Source: Lentisphaeria bacterium (GTDB taxonomy: Bacteria > Verrucomicrobiota > Lentisphaeria > Oligosphaerales > Oligosphaeraceae). Taken from it: a stretch of 56,764 bases of DNA. The notes under the pieces are model-generated. The model was not told the DNA's origin, did no database searches, and was given only the letters and a program-made list of their open reading frames with translations. Positions within the stretch are counted from its first letter, which is position 1, and the number at the start of each line of letters is the position of its first letter. A program made the translations under genes and the position numbers. The stretch lies in contig JAKSPB010000021.1 in assembly GCA_024405215.1 (NCBI GenBank), positions 1 through 56,764 on the forward strand, read 5' to 3'. Of the stretch, positions 50,115 to 56,764 are shown one piece after another.

Positions 50115-50611
50115 GGGAGATAATTTACTGCGTATTCTCAAATTTGATAGGACGGCAAGGGAGGAAAAACGGGAAAATTGACGAGTTTTTACGGGACTTG
50201 GCACGGGGAATACAAAGTCTTGATGTAACTTTCCGAAGGGATGCCTTGCCCCAGGAGGGAACACGAATGAATCCCGGATACAAGCTGGCGGTCCCGTAAC
50301 GGGACGGGAGGAGGATTGGTGTCCGTTGGCGTGCATTGATGGTTTTGCAATCCCGTTCTGCATCGGTAATGTGCGGCTTGTTTTGCGCAATGTGGATTTT
50401 GAAAGCTATATTCTGCGCTTGTTTTCGGTTGGGACGGTTTTCCGCCCTATGTTTTCGGTCTTTTCGTGACAATCACAACACAAGGTTTGAACCAACACCT
50501 GAAAGTGCCCTGCGGAATCCTTTCGCCAGGAGTATTTCTCCGGCAGTCGATGCCTGGCGAGTCTTTCCGTAGAACGCAGTCATCGTGTCCGCTCAATGCG
50601 ATGTACAGCAA
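50115..50611. promoter_or_regulatory. Divergent intergenic region, about 500 bp, no gene seen
   Basis: It separates the sigma54 activator operon (minus) from the FliB-like gene (plus). A perfect hairpin GTCCCG-taa-CGGGAC lies at 50291-50305. Short frames on both strands lack ribosome sites and protein-like composition. The promoters of both transcripts should be here, but no convincing -35/-10 pair or sigma54 GG-N10-GC site was identified by eye. Confidence 0.4.
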
Positions 50612-51781
50612 ATGCGTACAACACACGATTTTCTGGTTCCCGACTACTATCCGCATTTTCATTGCAAGATTGGCGGATGTCGTCATTCCTGCTGCATGGG
50701 ATGGCCGGTTTCCATTTCCATGCAGGATTATTTTCACCTGCTGGGAGTGGAATGCAGTTCGGAACTGCGCCGTCGGCTGGACGACTCCCTGCGCATCGTT
50801 CCGCATCCTTCGCGGGAGTACTACGCGCAGATCTGTCCCGGCTACGAGGGAATTTGCGGCCTGCAGCTGAAGGACGGACGTTGCGCACTTCATGCCGAGC
50901 TTGGCGAAGAGGCGCTCTCCGCGCTCTGCCGTCTCTATCCCCGGGGCATCCGCACGGGGCGTGCCTGGGAGTGTTCCTGTGCCAACAGCTGCGAAGGGGT
51001 TCTGGAGATGTTCCTGCATCGGGAGGAACCGCTGGCCTTTGCCTATCGGTCCTTGACGTTGGAAGCGCCGCCCCAGCCGACGCGGGAGTTCCCGATTGAG
51101 ACGGGCGGACACGAGGAGGATATCCGGCAGTATCTCATTCGTATTCTGCAGGATAGAAGACAGTGGCTGCCAGGACGGCTGATGTCGATGAAAACCGTGC
51201 TGGATGAGTTGCAGGGCGCCATTGCAAAACAGGATATGGCTCGGATTGAAAAAGTGCTGGCAGGTCCGTTGCCGCTGTCGTGGCTTTCGCCTGAGCCGGT
51301 CACACGGGAGCATCTCGTGCGCAGCCTGGGGATTGCGGAACGGCTGGTGGAAGAGGTGGAGGAGCATAGCCAAAGCGTCCACGATTACGGCGTGGCGGCC
51401 CTGGAGTGGTTCCGGCAGGACGGCGATCCCTGCGAACGGTACGCCCAGGCATTGCGGAACTTCCAGACGCTGGTGCCGCAGTGGGATCGTTTCTTCGAGC
51501 ACATTTTCGTCAATCACGCCTTCTTCGAGCAGTTCCCCTTCCAGGACCGCCCGCTGGATCTGCCGGACGAACATATCGGGCTCTGTGCCGGATATGCTCT
51601 GCTTCGGTTCCTGTGCCTGGGCTGGCTGGCCGAACATCCGGCCGAGGAGGATTTCGTCGATGTGTGCGCGGCGACTTTCCGGCTGCTGGACCACACGGCC
51701 TTCGACGCCTATTCCGCGCAGCTCCTGAAGGGCCTGGGCGTCTCCTCGACGGAGGAACTCTGGGACTTCATCCGGCTGTGA
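50612..51781 (+). CDS. FliB-like lysine-N-methylase family protein
   Basis: 389 residues from the ATG at 50612; a GTG at 50585 is an alternative. The N-terminal cysteine-rich block matches FliB: FLVPDYYPHFHCKIGGCRHSCCMGWPVSI, then CGLQLKDGRCALHAELGEEALSALCRLYPR and ECSCANSC. The cysteines probably bind an iron-sulfur cluster. FliB methylates flagellin lysines in enterobacteria. No flagellar gene is in the window, so here it may modify another protein. It stands alone on the plus strand. Confidence 0.82.
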   Translation: MRTTHDFLVPDYYPHFHCKIGGCRHSCCMGWPVSISMQDYFHLLGVECSSELRRRLDDSLRIVPHPSREYYAQICPGYEGICGLQLKDGRCALHAELGEEALSALCRLYPRGIRTGRAWECSCANSCEGVLEMFLHREEPLAFAYRSLTLEAPPQPTREFPIETGGHEEDIRQYLIRILQDRRQWLPGRLMSMKTVLDELQGAIAKQDMARIEKVLAGPLPLSWLSPEPVTREHLVRSLGIAERLVEEVEEHSQSVHDYGVAALEWFRQDGDPCERYAQALRNFQTLVPQWDRFFEHIFVNHAFFEQFPFQDRPLDLPDEHIGLCAGYALLRFLCLGWLAEHPAEEDFVDVCAATFRLLDHTAFDAYSAQLLKGLGVSSTEELWDFIRL

Positions 51782-51852
51782 GGAAGTGTGGCATGTGGGA
51801 GATATGGTAGGCTTCCTGAAATTTGTTCAACTGTTTTCTGCATACAAGGCCC

Positions 51853-53313
51853 ATGTTCCCTGACGACATTTTCTGCAATCCGTTGTCGCTTCCCGACTAT
51901 CCCCTGGGAATCGAGGCGTTTTCCAAGACGAAAAATACTCGGGACGAAGGCTTCTGTGGACCGCTTTGCGATTATCGGGATTTTGCGGATGCGGAGGTGC
52001 TCTACGACAATGGCGTCTGGTATATGGTGGGGTCCGGTGCACAGGGGTATGTCTCCAAGGATTTTGTGAACTGGACCTATCGTCCTTTTGAGATTGAGGG
52101 CGAACCGCTAGGTTATGCGCCGAGTCTGGCTCGTTGCCATGGGCGGTATCTGCTGACGGCGAGTCGCCGGAACATGCTCTACGTGTCGTCGTCGCCGCAA
52201 GGGCCTTACAAGATGCTTGGCGCAGTGAAGGAAGTCAATGGCGCGGAATTGGCGCCGGAGTATTTGGATCCCGCGCTCTTTGCCGATGAAGACGGGCGGC
52301 TTTTCCTCTATTGGGGATGCAGTCCTTGGGGCGGTGGTATCTATGGGGTGGAACTGGATCCGGAGAATCCCGCGCAGGCTATTGGCGAGAAGCGGAAACT
52401 TCTGGAGTTCGAACCTTCCCATGCCTTCGAGCGTTTCGGCGAATATGGCGAGGAGGGCAACATGTCCTGGATGGAGGGCGCGTCCATGTTCAAGCACGAT
52501 GGCATCTACTATCTGCAGTATGCCACCAACGGCACCGTCTTCCGTCATTATTCCATCGGCGTTGCGCGGAGTTTGTCGCCACTGGGGCCTTTCCGGATGC
52601 AGCATACGCCCGTCTGCCAGTCAACGGAAGGGCTGGTCTGCGGGACGGGGCATGGCGGCTGGGTGCAGGGGCCGGATGGCAAGGTTTGGCAGTTTTACCT
52701 TTGCAGCCATCAGCGAGTGCACTGCTTTGAACGCTGCATGGGAATGGATCGGGTGGAGTTCCTTCCTGACGGCGAGGTGCATGTCCAGGTCACGAACACG
52801 CCTCAGTCCGTTTCCCGGGGCGACCTGGGCCTGGTGCCGGTATCCGTGCGCAAACAGGTTCGCGCGTCTTCGTGGGAAGGCGGGAATTTTCCGGCTTTTG
52901 TCATGGACGAGTGTCCCCATACTTGGTGGGCGCCTGCCGCGGATGATGCCGCGCCTTGGATTGAGGTGAATTTGCGGCAGGAGTTCGGAGTTCAGGCGCT
53001 GCAGATCTGGTGGGCGGACCTGAACTTGGATTACGAGAATGGCGTTTGCCCCGAGGCGGTCCGTTTCAAGGCGGAGTTCTTTGATGCCGGGCATCAGTCG
53101 GTTGGAACGGCATTGGATTGTTGGGAAAATGCCGTGGAGAAGATGATTGACTTGCGGACAATCGAGAAGGTTGAAGCGCAATACGTGAAGGTATCCTTCC
53201 TGCCTGCGAAGAACGGGTGCCGTCATGGCATTACCGCCCTCACCGCGTTTGCCCGCCCGATTTCGCCGCTGCTGCCTTGTCGCTATTCGAGAAAACATGC
53301 TTCCCAGGCGTAA
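51853..53313 (+). CDS. GH43-like five-bladed propeller with C-terminal F5/8-type (discoidin) domain
   Basis: 486 residues, no signal peptide. The GH43 acids are in place: FADAEVLYDNGVWYMVGS (general base Asp), LDPALFADEDGRLFLYWG (pKa-modulating Asp) and WMEGASMFKHDGIYYLQY (general acid Glu). Residues ~340-480 (VRASSWEGGNFPAFVMDECPHTWWAPAADDAAPWIEVNLRQEFGV) are a discoidin-like carbohydrate-binding domain. Family activities are mainly arabinofuranosidase or xylosidase; the specific sugar is unknown. A cytoplasmic location is implied by the missing signal. ATG at 51853 chosen. Confidence 0.88.
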   Translation: MFPDDIFCNPLSLPDYPLGIEAFSKTKNTRDEGFCGPLCDYRDFADAEVLYDNGVWYMVGSGAQGYVSKDFVNWTYRPFEIEGEPLGYAPSLARCHGRYLLTASRRNMLYVSSSPQGPYKMLGAVKEVNGAELAPEYLDPALFADEDGRLFLYWGCSPWGGGIYGVELDPENPAQAIGEKRKLLEFEPSHAFERFGEYGEEGNMSWMEGASMFKHDGIYYLQYATNGTVFRHYSIGVARSLSPLGPFRMQHTPVCQSTEGLVCGTGHGGWVQGPDGKVWQFYLCSHQRVHCFERCMGMDRVEFLPDGEVHVQVTNTPQSVSRGDLGLVPVSVRKQVRASSWEGGNFPAFVMDECPHTWWAPAADDAAPWIEVNLRQEFGVQALQIWWADLNLDYENGVCPEAVRFKAEFFDAGHQSVGTALDCWENAVEKMIDLRTIEKVEAQYVKVSFLPAKNGCRHGITALTAFARPISPLLPCRYSRKHASQA

Positions 53314-53406
53314 GATTTCGGCAAGGTGTTATAGTATGGCGTATTTTTCATCTGCGACAGTCCAGCTCGGCTGTCATTCGTTTGTTTTTCAAAGGAGAGC
53401 ATCGCT

Positions 53407-53772
53407 ATGGCGTGTGTTACCGTTCCCGTCGTGACCGCAGTGGCCGTGGAGGCCATCCGTGGTCTTGTGAAGAAGTACGAGTCGAAGAAGGAAGTCCCGG
53501 AGATGAAGTTCTCCCGGAAGCTGAAATGGTTCTCCAACCTGCTCTTCGGCGGAAGCGCACTGCTTCTGCTGGAGCATGTGTGGCATGGGGAGATCGTTCC
53601 CTGGTATCCCTTCCTGACCGGTGCCTCCAATGCCGAGGACGCGCAGACGATGCTGCATGAGATGTCCACCGTCGGCGTGGCCATGACCGGCGTGGTCTTC
53701 GTGGCCTGGCTGGGGATGCTGGCCTTCCAGGCCGCAGTGAAGCGCCAGGCGAAGGCAGTCGTGGAAAAATAA
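53407..53772 (+). CDS. Small membrane protein of unknown function
   Basis: 121 residues with probably two membrane segments (~42-57, LLFGGSALLLLEHVW; ~90-110, VGVAMTGVVFVAWLGMLAF). A basic region (VKKYESKKEVPEMKFSRKLKW) precedes the first. AGGAG lies 10 bp upstream of the ATG. The next small membrane protein starts 11 bp downstream, so they form a pair. No family recognised. Confidence 0.7.
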   Translation: MACVTVPVVTAVAVEAIRGLVKKYESKKEVPEMKFSRKLKWFSNLLFGGSALLLLEHVWHGEIVPWYPFLTGASNAEDAQTMLHEMSTVGVAMTGVVFVAWLGMLAFQAAVKRQAKAVVEK

Positions 53773-53783
53773 GAGTTTGAATT

Positions 53784-54092
53784 ATGGTGACGCTTCTGAT
53801 TTCTCTGTTGGCTGCGGTGGTTTCCACGGTCGTTTGGTATAAGGAGGCACCACAGGATCCCTGGAAGGTCAGCATTCTCTGCTGGCTTTTCTGGGGGGCG
53901 TCCCTGATGTGGGGGGTGGATGCAGCCTTTGCCTTTGCCAAGGAGGGTGCGACGTCGCTTCAGGCGAGCGCGGGCGAATGTCTCCAGGAAGGTCTTCTGG
54001 GGATGGCTGTGGTTGCGCTTGCGCTGGTGATCTGGCTGGCAAGAGTGCTGGCCGCGGATCCCCGCTGCGTCTTCCGGCGCAAGTTTTCTTGA
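53784..54092 (+). CDS. Small membrane protein of unknown function
   Basis: 102 residues with about three hydrophobic segments (VTLLISLLAAVVSTVVW; VSILCWLFWGASLMWGVDAAFAF; GLLGMAVVALALVIWLARVLA). Probable partner of the preceding protein. The sequence downstream holds an R2 hairpin that may end the transcript. Confidence 0.68.
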   Translation: MVTLLISLLAAVVSTVVWYKEAPQDPWKVSILCWLFWGASLMWGVDAAFAFAKEGATSLQASAGECLQEGLLGMAVVALALVIWLARVLAADPRCVFRRKFS

Positions 54093-54117
54093 GGGGGTGC
54101 TTTCTTCTTTGGGAACA

Positions 54118-54210
54118 ATATACCTGAGTCGCCGTTATTGATTTGACGATACGGACTTGCCCTGTTCCCGAGGCGAAAAGCCTCGGGAACGCGCAGGCAG
54201 CTTAAGGATG
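54118..54210. repeat. R2 MITE-like element, copy d
   Basis: A perfect 11-bp hairpin GTTCCCGAGGC (54164-54174) / GCCTCGGGAAC (54180-54190) sits in the centre. Ends ATACCTGAGTCGCC and (reverse complement) CATCCTTAAGCTGCC are imperfect inverted repeats. It aligns with the reverse complement of 26214-26298. Confidence 0.68.
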
Positions 54211-54225
54211 TCAATTCCTCTTTTT

Positions 54226-54291
54226 TTGAAGCAAGCTGCCTTCGAAATCCCTGGAAAGTGCCTTCGAATGGACTTATGCAAAAGGCTCAAC
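54226..54291. repeat. R3-like fragment
   Basis: ttgaagcaagc and ccgaatggac-type segments match the right half of the 21488-21630 element, and aaagtgccttcgaatggact matches 39226-39244 with one change. Confidence 0.45.
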
Positions 54292-54419
54292 TTGCGGAAA
54301 TCCCTTCATGATCGGAGGAATTTCCCGAGGGTGATGGAAAAACTGCGTTTGGCGTTCTAGTTTAGAGAGGAAATCCATACGCCTCCTGAATCCTTGCTCT
54401 CCTTGTTCTCCTGTCACCC

Positions 54420-55412
54420 ATGCAACTCTATTTCCTTCCCACTACCGACCCGACCCTGAATCTCGCCTGCGAGGAACTCCTTGCCCGCAATGCTTCCGAC
54501 CCTGTCTTCATGCTCTGGCGCAACGCGCCGTCCATCATCATCGGTTACAACCAGAACACGGCTGCGGAAATCGACGAGGATTTCGTGAAGGCCAAGGGCA
54601 TCCGCGTTGTGCGGAGAATGACCGGCGGCGGCGCGGTCTATCACGACCTGGGGAATATCAACTACAGCTGCATTGTGCAGGAACGCGTCTGGAATGCGGA
54701 TTCCGCAACGGGATTTACTGCGCCCATCGTCGCCGCTCTGCAGGCGTTGGGCGTCGATGCGGCATTCTCCGGACGCAATGACATCCTGGCCAATGGACGA
54801 AAGATTTCCGGCTGTGCGCGGAGCGTCCCCAAAGGGCATACGCTTTTCCATGGGACGCTGCTTTTCGATACGGAGCTGGATGTGCTGGCCAGCGCCCTCA
54901 AGCCCGATCCGGAGAAGATCCGCTCCAAGGGCATCAAGTCCGTCCGTGCGCGTGTCGGCAATATCCGCGACATGCTTCCCTGCGGACGAGAGGCCATGGA
55001 GATGGATCAATTCATCGAGCATCTGAAGACGCAGGTCGGCAAATACTACGGCGGTCAGGTGATGACGGACATCCCGGACGACCTTCGCCGACAGGCGGAG
55101 GAGCTGGCCGAAAAGAAGTATCGCACCTGGGAGTGGAATTACGGCACCGCCATCCAATATGATGTGAAAAAGCGGATCCATTTCGCTGGCGGAATGATTC
55201 AGGCGGAGTTCAATGTGAAGGAGAACAAGCTCTCCGAAATCAGGTTCTCCGGCGATTTCTTCGGCTCACATACGGTGGAGGAGTTGGTGTCGCAATTGCT
55301 GGGACAGCCCCCGCGCCAGGAATTCCTCAAGGGCCGCCTGGAGACCATTCCCCTGAATGATTACATAGCCGGAATCACCGCCGAAGAACTTTCGGCACTG
55401 CTGTCGGTGTAG
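54420..55412 (+). CDS. lplA: Lipoate-protein ligase A family protein
   Basis: 330 residues, the length of full LplA with its C-terminal accessory domain. The motif RRMTGGGAVYHDLGNINYS (65-83) and the lysine-containing NGRKISGCARS are characteristic. It activates lipoate with ATP and attaches it to E2 or GcvH proteins. The C-terminal accessory part is visible (~245-330, FAGGMIQAEFNVKENKLSEIRFSGDFF). Monocistronic. Confidence 0.95.
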   Translation: MQLYFLPTTDPTLNLACEELLARNASDPVFMLWRNAPSIIIGYNQNTAAEIDEDFVKAKGIRVVRRMTGGGAVYHDLGNINYSCIVQERVWNADSATGFTAPIVAALQALGVDAAFSGRNDILANGRKISGCARSVPKGHTLFHGTLLFDTELDVLASALKPDPEKIRSKGIKSVRARVGNIRDMLPCGREAMEMDQFIEHLKTQVGKYYGGQVMTDIPDDLRRQAEELAEKKYRTWEWNYGTAIQYDVKKRIHFAGGMIQAEFNVKENKLSEIRFSGDFFGSHTVEELVSQLLGQPPRQEFLKGRLETIPLNDYIAGITAEELSALLSV

Positions 55413-55435
55413 TTTGCAAAAACAAAAGAATGAAT

Positions 55436-55463
55436 TTGCAGATTTTGAAAATATATGTATATT
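55436..55463 (+). promoter_or_regulatory. Promoter of the HigBA-type operon
   Basis: TTGCAG (55436-55441), 16 bp, TATATT (55458-55463) in AT-rich DNA, 42 bp before the toxin start. Confidence 0.55.
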
Positions 55464-55491
55464 ATGTGCGGAAGTTGAAACACTAATCGCA

Positions 55492-55503
55492 TGATTCGAA
55501 TCA
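55492..55503. promoter_or_regulatory. Candidate HigA operator palindrome
   Basis: TGATTCGAATCA is a perfect 12-bp palindrome ending one base before the toxin ATG. Antitoxins of this class usually repress their own operon by binding palindromes at the promoter or start. Confidence 0.5.
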
Positions 55504-55504
55504 C

Positions 55505-55876
55505 ATGGAAAAAATCGTCTGGGTTTTGAAATCCGACTATGCCAATGAAGTGCGCTTTCAATCCTATCGCAAGAAGCATGAGCGGGAGTTGATTTCCTGC
55601 CTGGCGAACCTTGACAATCTACTGCATGCCTTGAATATGGGCCTTTCCCTGCAGGAAGCCCTTGGGCTAGGTTTCTTTCGTTCCGAAGGGGAAAACATCT
55701 ACCGCATTGGGCAAAGTGGTGTTGCGCACGCCAAAGAAACGCGACTTTATGTCTATGCCCGAATTACTGGTCCAGACATTCAAATTTTAACCATCGGTGA
55801 CAAGAAATCGCAACAACGCGATATTGATTGGTGCAAAAGGCTAGTTCGACGGTTTGAGGGGGAAAATGATTTTTAA
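55505..55876 (+). CDS. HigB/RelE-like toxin (phage Gp49-type)
   Basis: 123 residues, first gene of a pair whose stop overlaps the start of the antitoxin by one base (TAATG). The pattern (LGLGFFRSEGENIYRIGQSGVAHAKETRLYVYARITG, ending in ILTIGDKKSQQRDI) resembles the HigB/Gp49 toxin fold, which cuts mRNA at the ribosome; toxin-first order is typical of higBA. The local DNA is clearly more AT-rich than the rest, suggesting acquisition by transfer. Confidence 0.72.
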   Translation: MEKIVWVLKSDYANEVRFQSYRKKHERELISCLANLDNLLHALNMGLSLQEALGLGFFRSEGENIYRIGQSGVAHAKETRLYVYARITGPDIQILTIGDKKSQQRDIDWCKRLVRRFEGENDF

Positions 55877-56451
55877 TGGTTACGGTAACTGACATGAAAA
55901 GCAAGACATTTCATTCTGCTGGTGAGTTCATAGCCAAGCTTTGTGACGAACCACAATTGGCTGATAAGGTTTCCCAAGAGGTCCAAAAGAAAGAATTGAT
56001 GTCTCGTTTGGCTTGTGTTCGCGTGAAGAAGGGACTCAGTCAGCGAAAGGTTGCTGAAATCATGCAAACCAGTGTCAGTTCAATTTCTCGATTGGAGGAT
56101 ATGCGTGATGCGGATGTGAAACTAGGTGAGTTATATGCTTATGCTCATGCAATGAATCTTGATGTCTCGCTAGCCGTGGAAGACATGGAACTTCCTGTGG
56201 CTTTGCGCATCAAGCATTGCGTAGGACATGTAGAGGCGCTTCTCCAGCAGTTGACGGAATTGGCAAAAACTTGCGGAGATGACAAGGCCATTGTTGATCA
56301 TATCATTCGTTTCCGCGGCGAAGTGCTTTATAACTTCTTGCTCAAATACCTTTCCACGGGAGAGAATCTTTCCGAGGATATTTCCGTGCTCCCTCAAACT
56401 GCGGATAAAAAGCTTGACAGGAAAAACACGGAAATAAGCATAACAAATTGA
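55876..56451 (+). CDS. XRE-family antitoxin (HigA-like), extended
   Basis: 191 residues. An XRE helix-turn-helix lies at ~42-100 (LACVRVKKGLSQRKVAEIMQTSVSSISRLEDMRDADVKLGELYAYA). The N-terminal ~40 residues probably contact the toxin. A C-terminal extension of about 80 residues (ELPVALRIKHCVGHVEALLQ...) is longer than in most HigA antitoxins (~95-130). Coupled to the toxin by a TAATG junction. The R4 array begins ~40 bp downstream. Confidence 0.78.
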   Translation: MVTVTDMKSKTFHSAGEFIAKLCDEPQLADKVSQEVQKKELMSRLACVRVKKGLSQRKVAEIMQTSVSSISRLEDMRDADVKLGELYAYAHAMNLDVSLAVEDMELPVALRIKHCVGHVEALLQQLTELAKTCGDDKAIVDHIIRFRGEVLYNFLLKYLSTGENLSEDISVLPQTADKKLDRKNTEISITN

Positions 56452-56764
56452 AAATCAATTCTGTTTTAGCTAGTGTGTGTGGTTTATTGAGTTTTTGTAT
56501 AATCTTTGAATAGTTGCCATCGTTTTTGTATAGTTCCCTATAGTTTTTGTATCGTGATAGATAGGGTGGGATGGTTTTCCCAGGGCGGGATTTCCCCAAG
56601 GGGAGAACTATCCAAGAACTATCCAAAAACTATCACAGCCGTCCCATAATTTTGAAAATTGAGAAAAAAACTGATGAAATTGAACTCAAGGCAGCTTGAA
56701 TCTGCAAGACCCCCTTTTTGTGTGCAGGCTGTGTTAAGGCGGGACTGCCATTTTCTGTTGAACA
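56452..56764. other. Gene-free AT-rich stretch with R4 arrays at window end
   Basis: Beyond the R4 arrays (56492-56635), the last ~130 bp show no gene or structure that can be supported. Confidence 0.55.
56492..56635. repeat. R4: facing arrays of 11-bp repeats, second locus
   Basis: Direct, contiguous units: TTTTTGTATAA (56492), TCTTTGAATAG (56503), a 9-mer TTGCCATCG (56514), TTTTTGTATAG (56523), a 10-mer TTCCCTATAG (56534), TTTTTGTATCG (56544-56554). After a 53-bp spacer come inverted units CTATCCAAGAA (56608-56618) and CTATCCAAAAA (56619-56629). The inner and outer TGATAG/CTATCA hexamers also pair. Confidence 0.75.

Larger units (their letters stand above)
54093..54419. other. Gene-free 327-bp stretch with R2 and R3 repeats
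   Basis: It contains R2 copy d (54118-54210), an R3-like fragment (54226-54291), and ~130 bp before lplA in which no clear promoter was identified. Confidence 0.6.

Overview
The window reads as a chromosomal segment of a PVC-superphylum bacterium, most likely a Lentisphaeria (Victivallales-like) member. This is inferred from gene content, not from a marker-gene match: a prepilin-like protein with a SFGDGH C-terminal motif (5306-6175), a GreA with a very long N-terminal extension as in Chlamydiae and relatives (46063-48159), a TIGR04073-type exosortase-associated protein (35547-36428), cytoplasmic GH130 and GH43 glycoside enzymes, and a rhamnose operon. DNA is GC-rich and gene-dense, except for AT-rich intergenic patches and the last ~1.3 kb.

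Layout. (1) 1-6340: a gene tail at the edge, then a minus-strand carbohydrate-type cluster (pseudopilin, large secreted protein, GntR/LacI-type regulator, secreted metallophosphoesterase) with a structured leader. (2) 6340-6918: gene remnant plus repeats. (3) 6919-12703: tight minus-strand operon larE-coaC-gmhB-mfd-tsaC. (4) 13020-17948: plus-strand alr, AsmA-like, ychF, yicC, tilS. (5) 18154-19335: GH130 enzyme. (6) 19336-19841: no gene, but a dense set of GC-rich hairpins that may be a structured RNA. (7) 19842-25845: HTH-EIIA fusion, truA, a small basic protein, then nrdR with three co-transcribed genes and a small lipoprotein. (8) 26368-35455: one long minus-strand operon, histidine kinase - sigma54 response regulator - metallophosphoesterase - rhaB - SUMF1-like secreted protein - secreted protein - rhaA - ACT protein. 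(9) 35547-45026: TIGR04073 protein, NAT/lipoprotein/ABC transporter operon, sodium symporter, U32 peptidase, DUF481 protein, membrane protein. (10) 45016-50114: operon led by a sigma54 activator with a degenerate receiver, followed by a lipoprotein, long GreA, and a heptose-1-phosphate adenylyltransferase fused to a nitroreductase. (11) 50612-55412: FliB-like protein, GH43 plus discoidin-like enzyme, two small membrane proteins, lipoate ligase. (12) 55505-56451: HigBA-type toxin-antitoxin pair in AT-rich DNA.

The intergenic regions carry several dispersed repeat families, named here R1-R4. R1 are hairpins with conserved sequence that double as terminators. R2 are ~65-105 bp MITE-like palindromes. 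R3 are inverted repeats with a GACTTTTGCAAAAGGC-like core. R4 are facing arrays of contiguous 11-bp repeats (consensus TTYTTGNATMG) at 25.9 kb and 56.5 kb, with nearly the same spacing between arrays at both loci. R4, the candidate RNA at 19.4-19.7 kb, the adenylyltransferase-nitroreductase fusion and the two sigma54-activator operons are the most unusual observations. All annotations come from reading the sequence; no database search was run.
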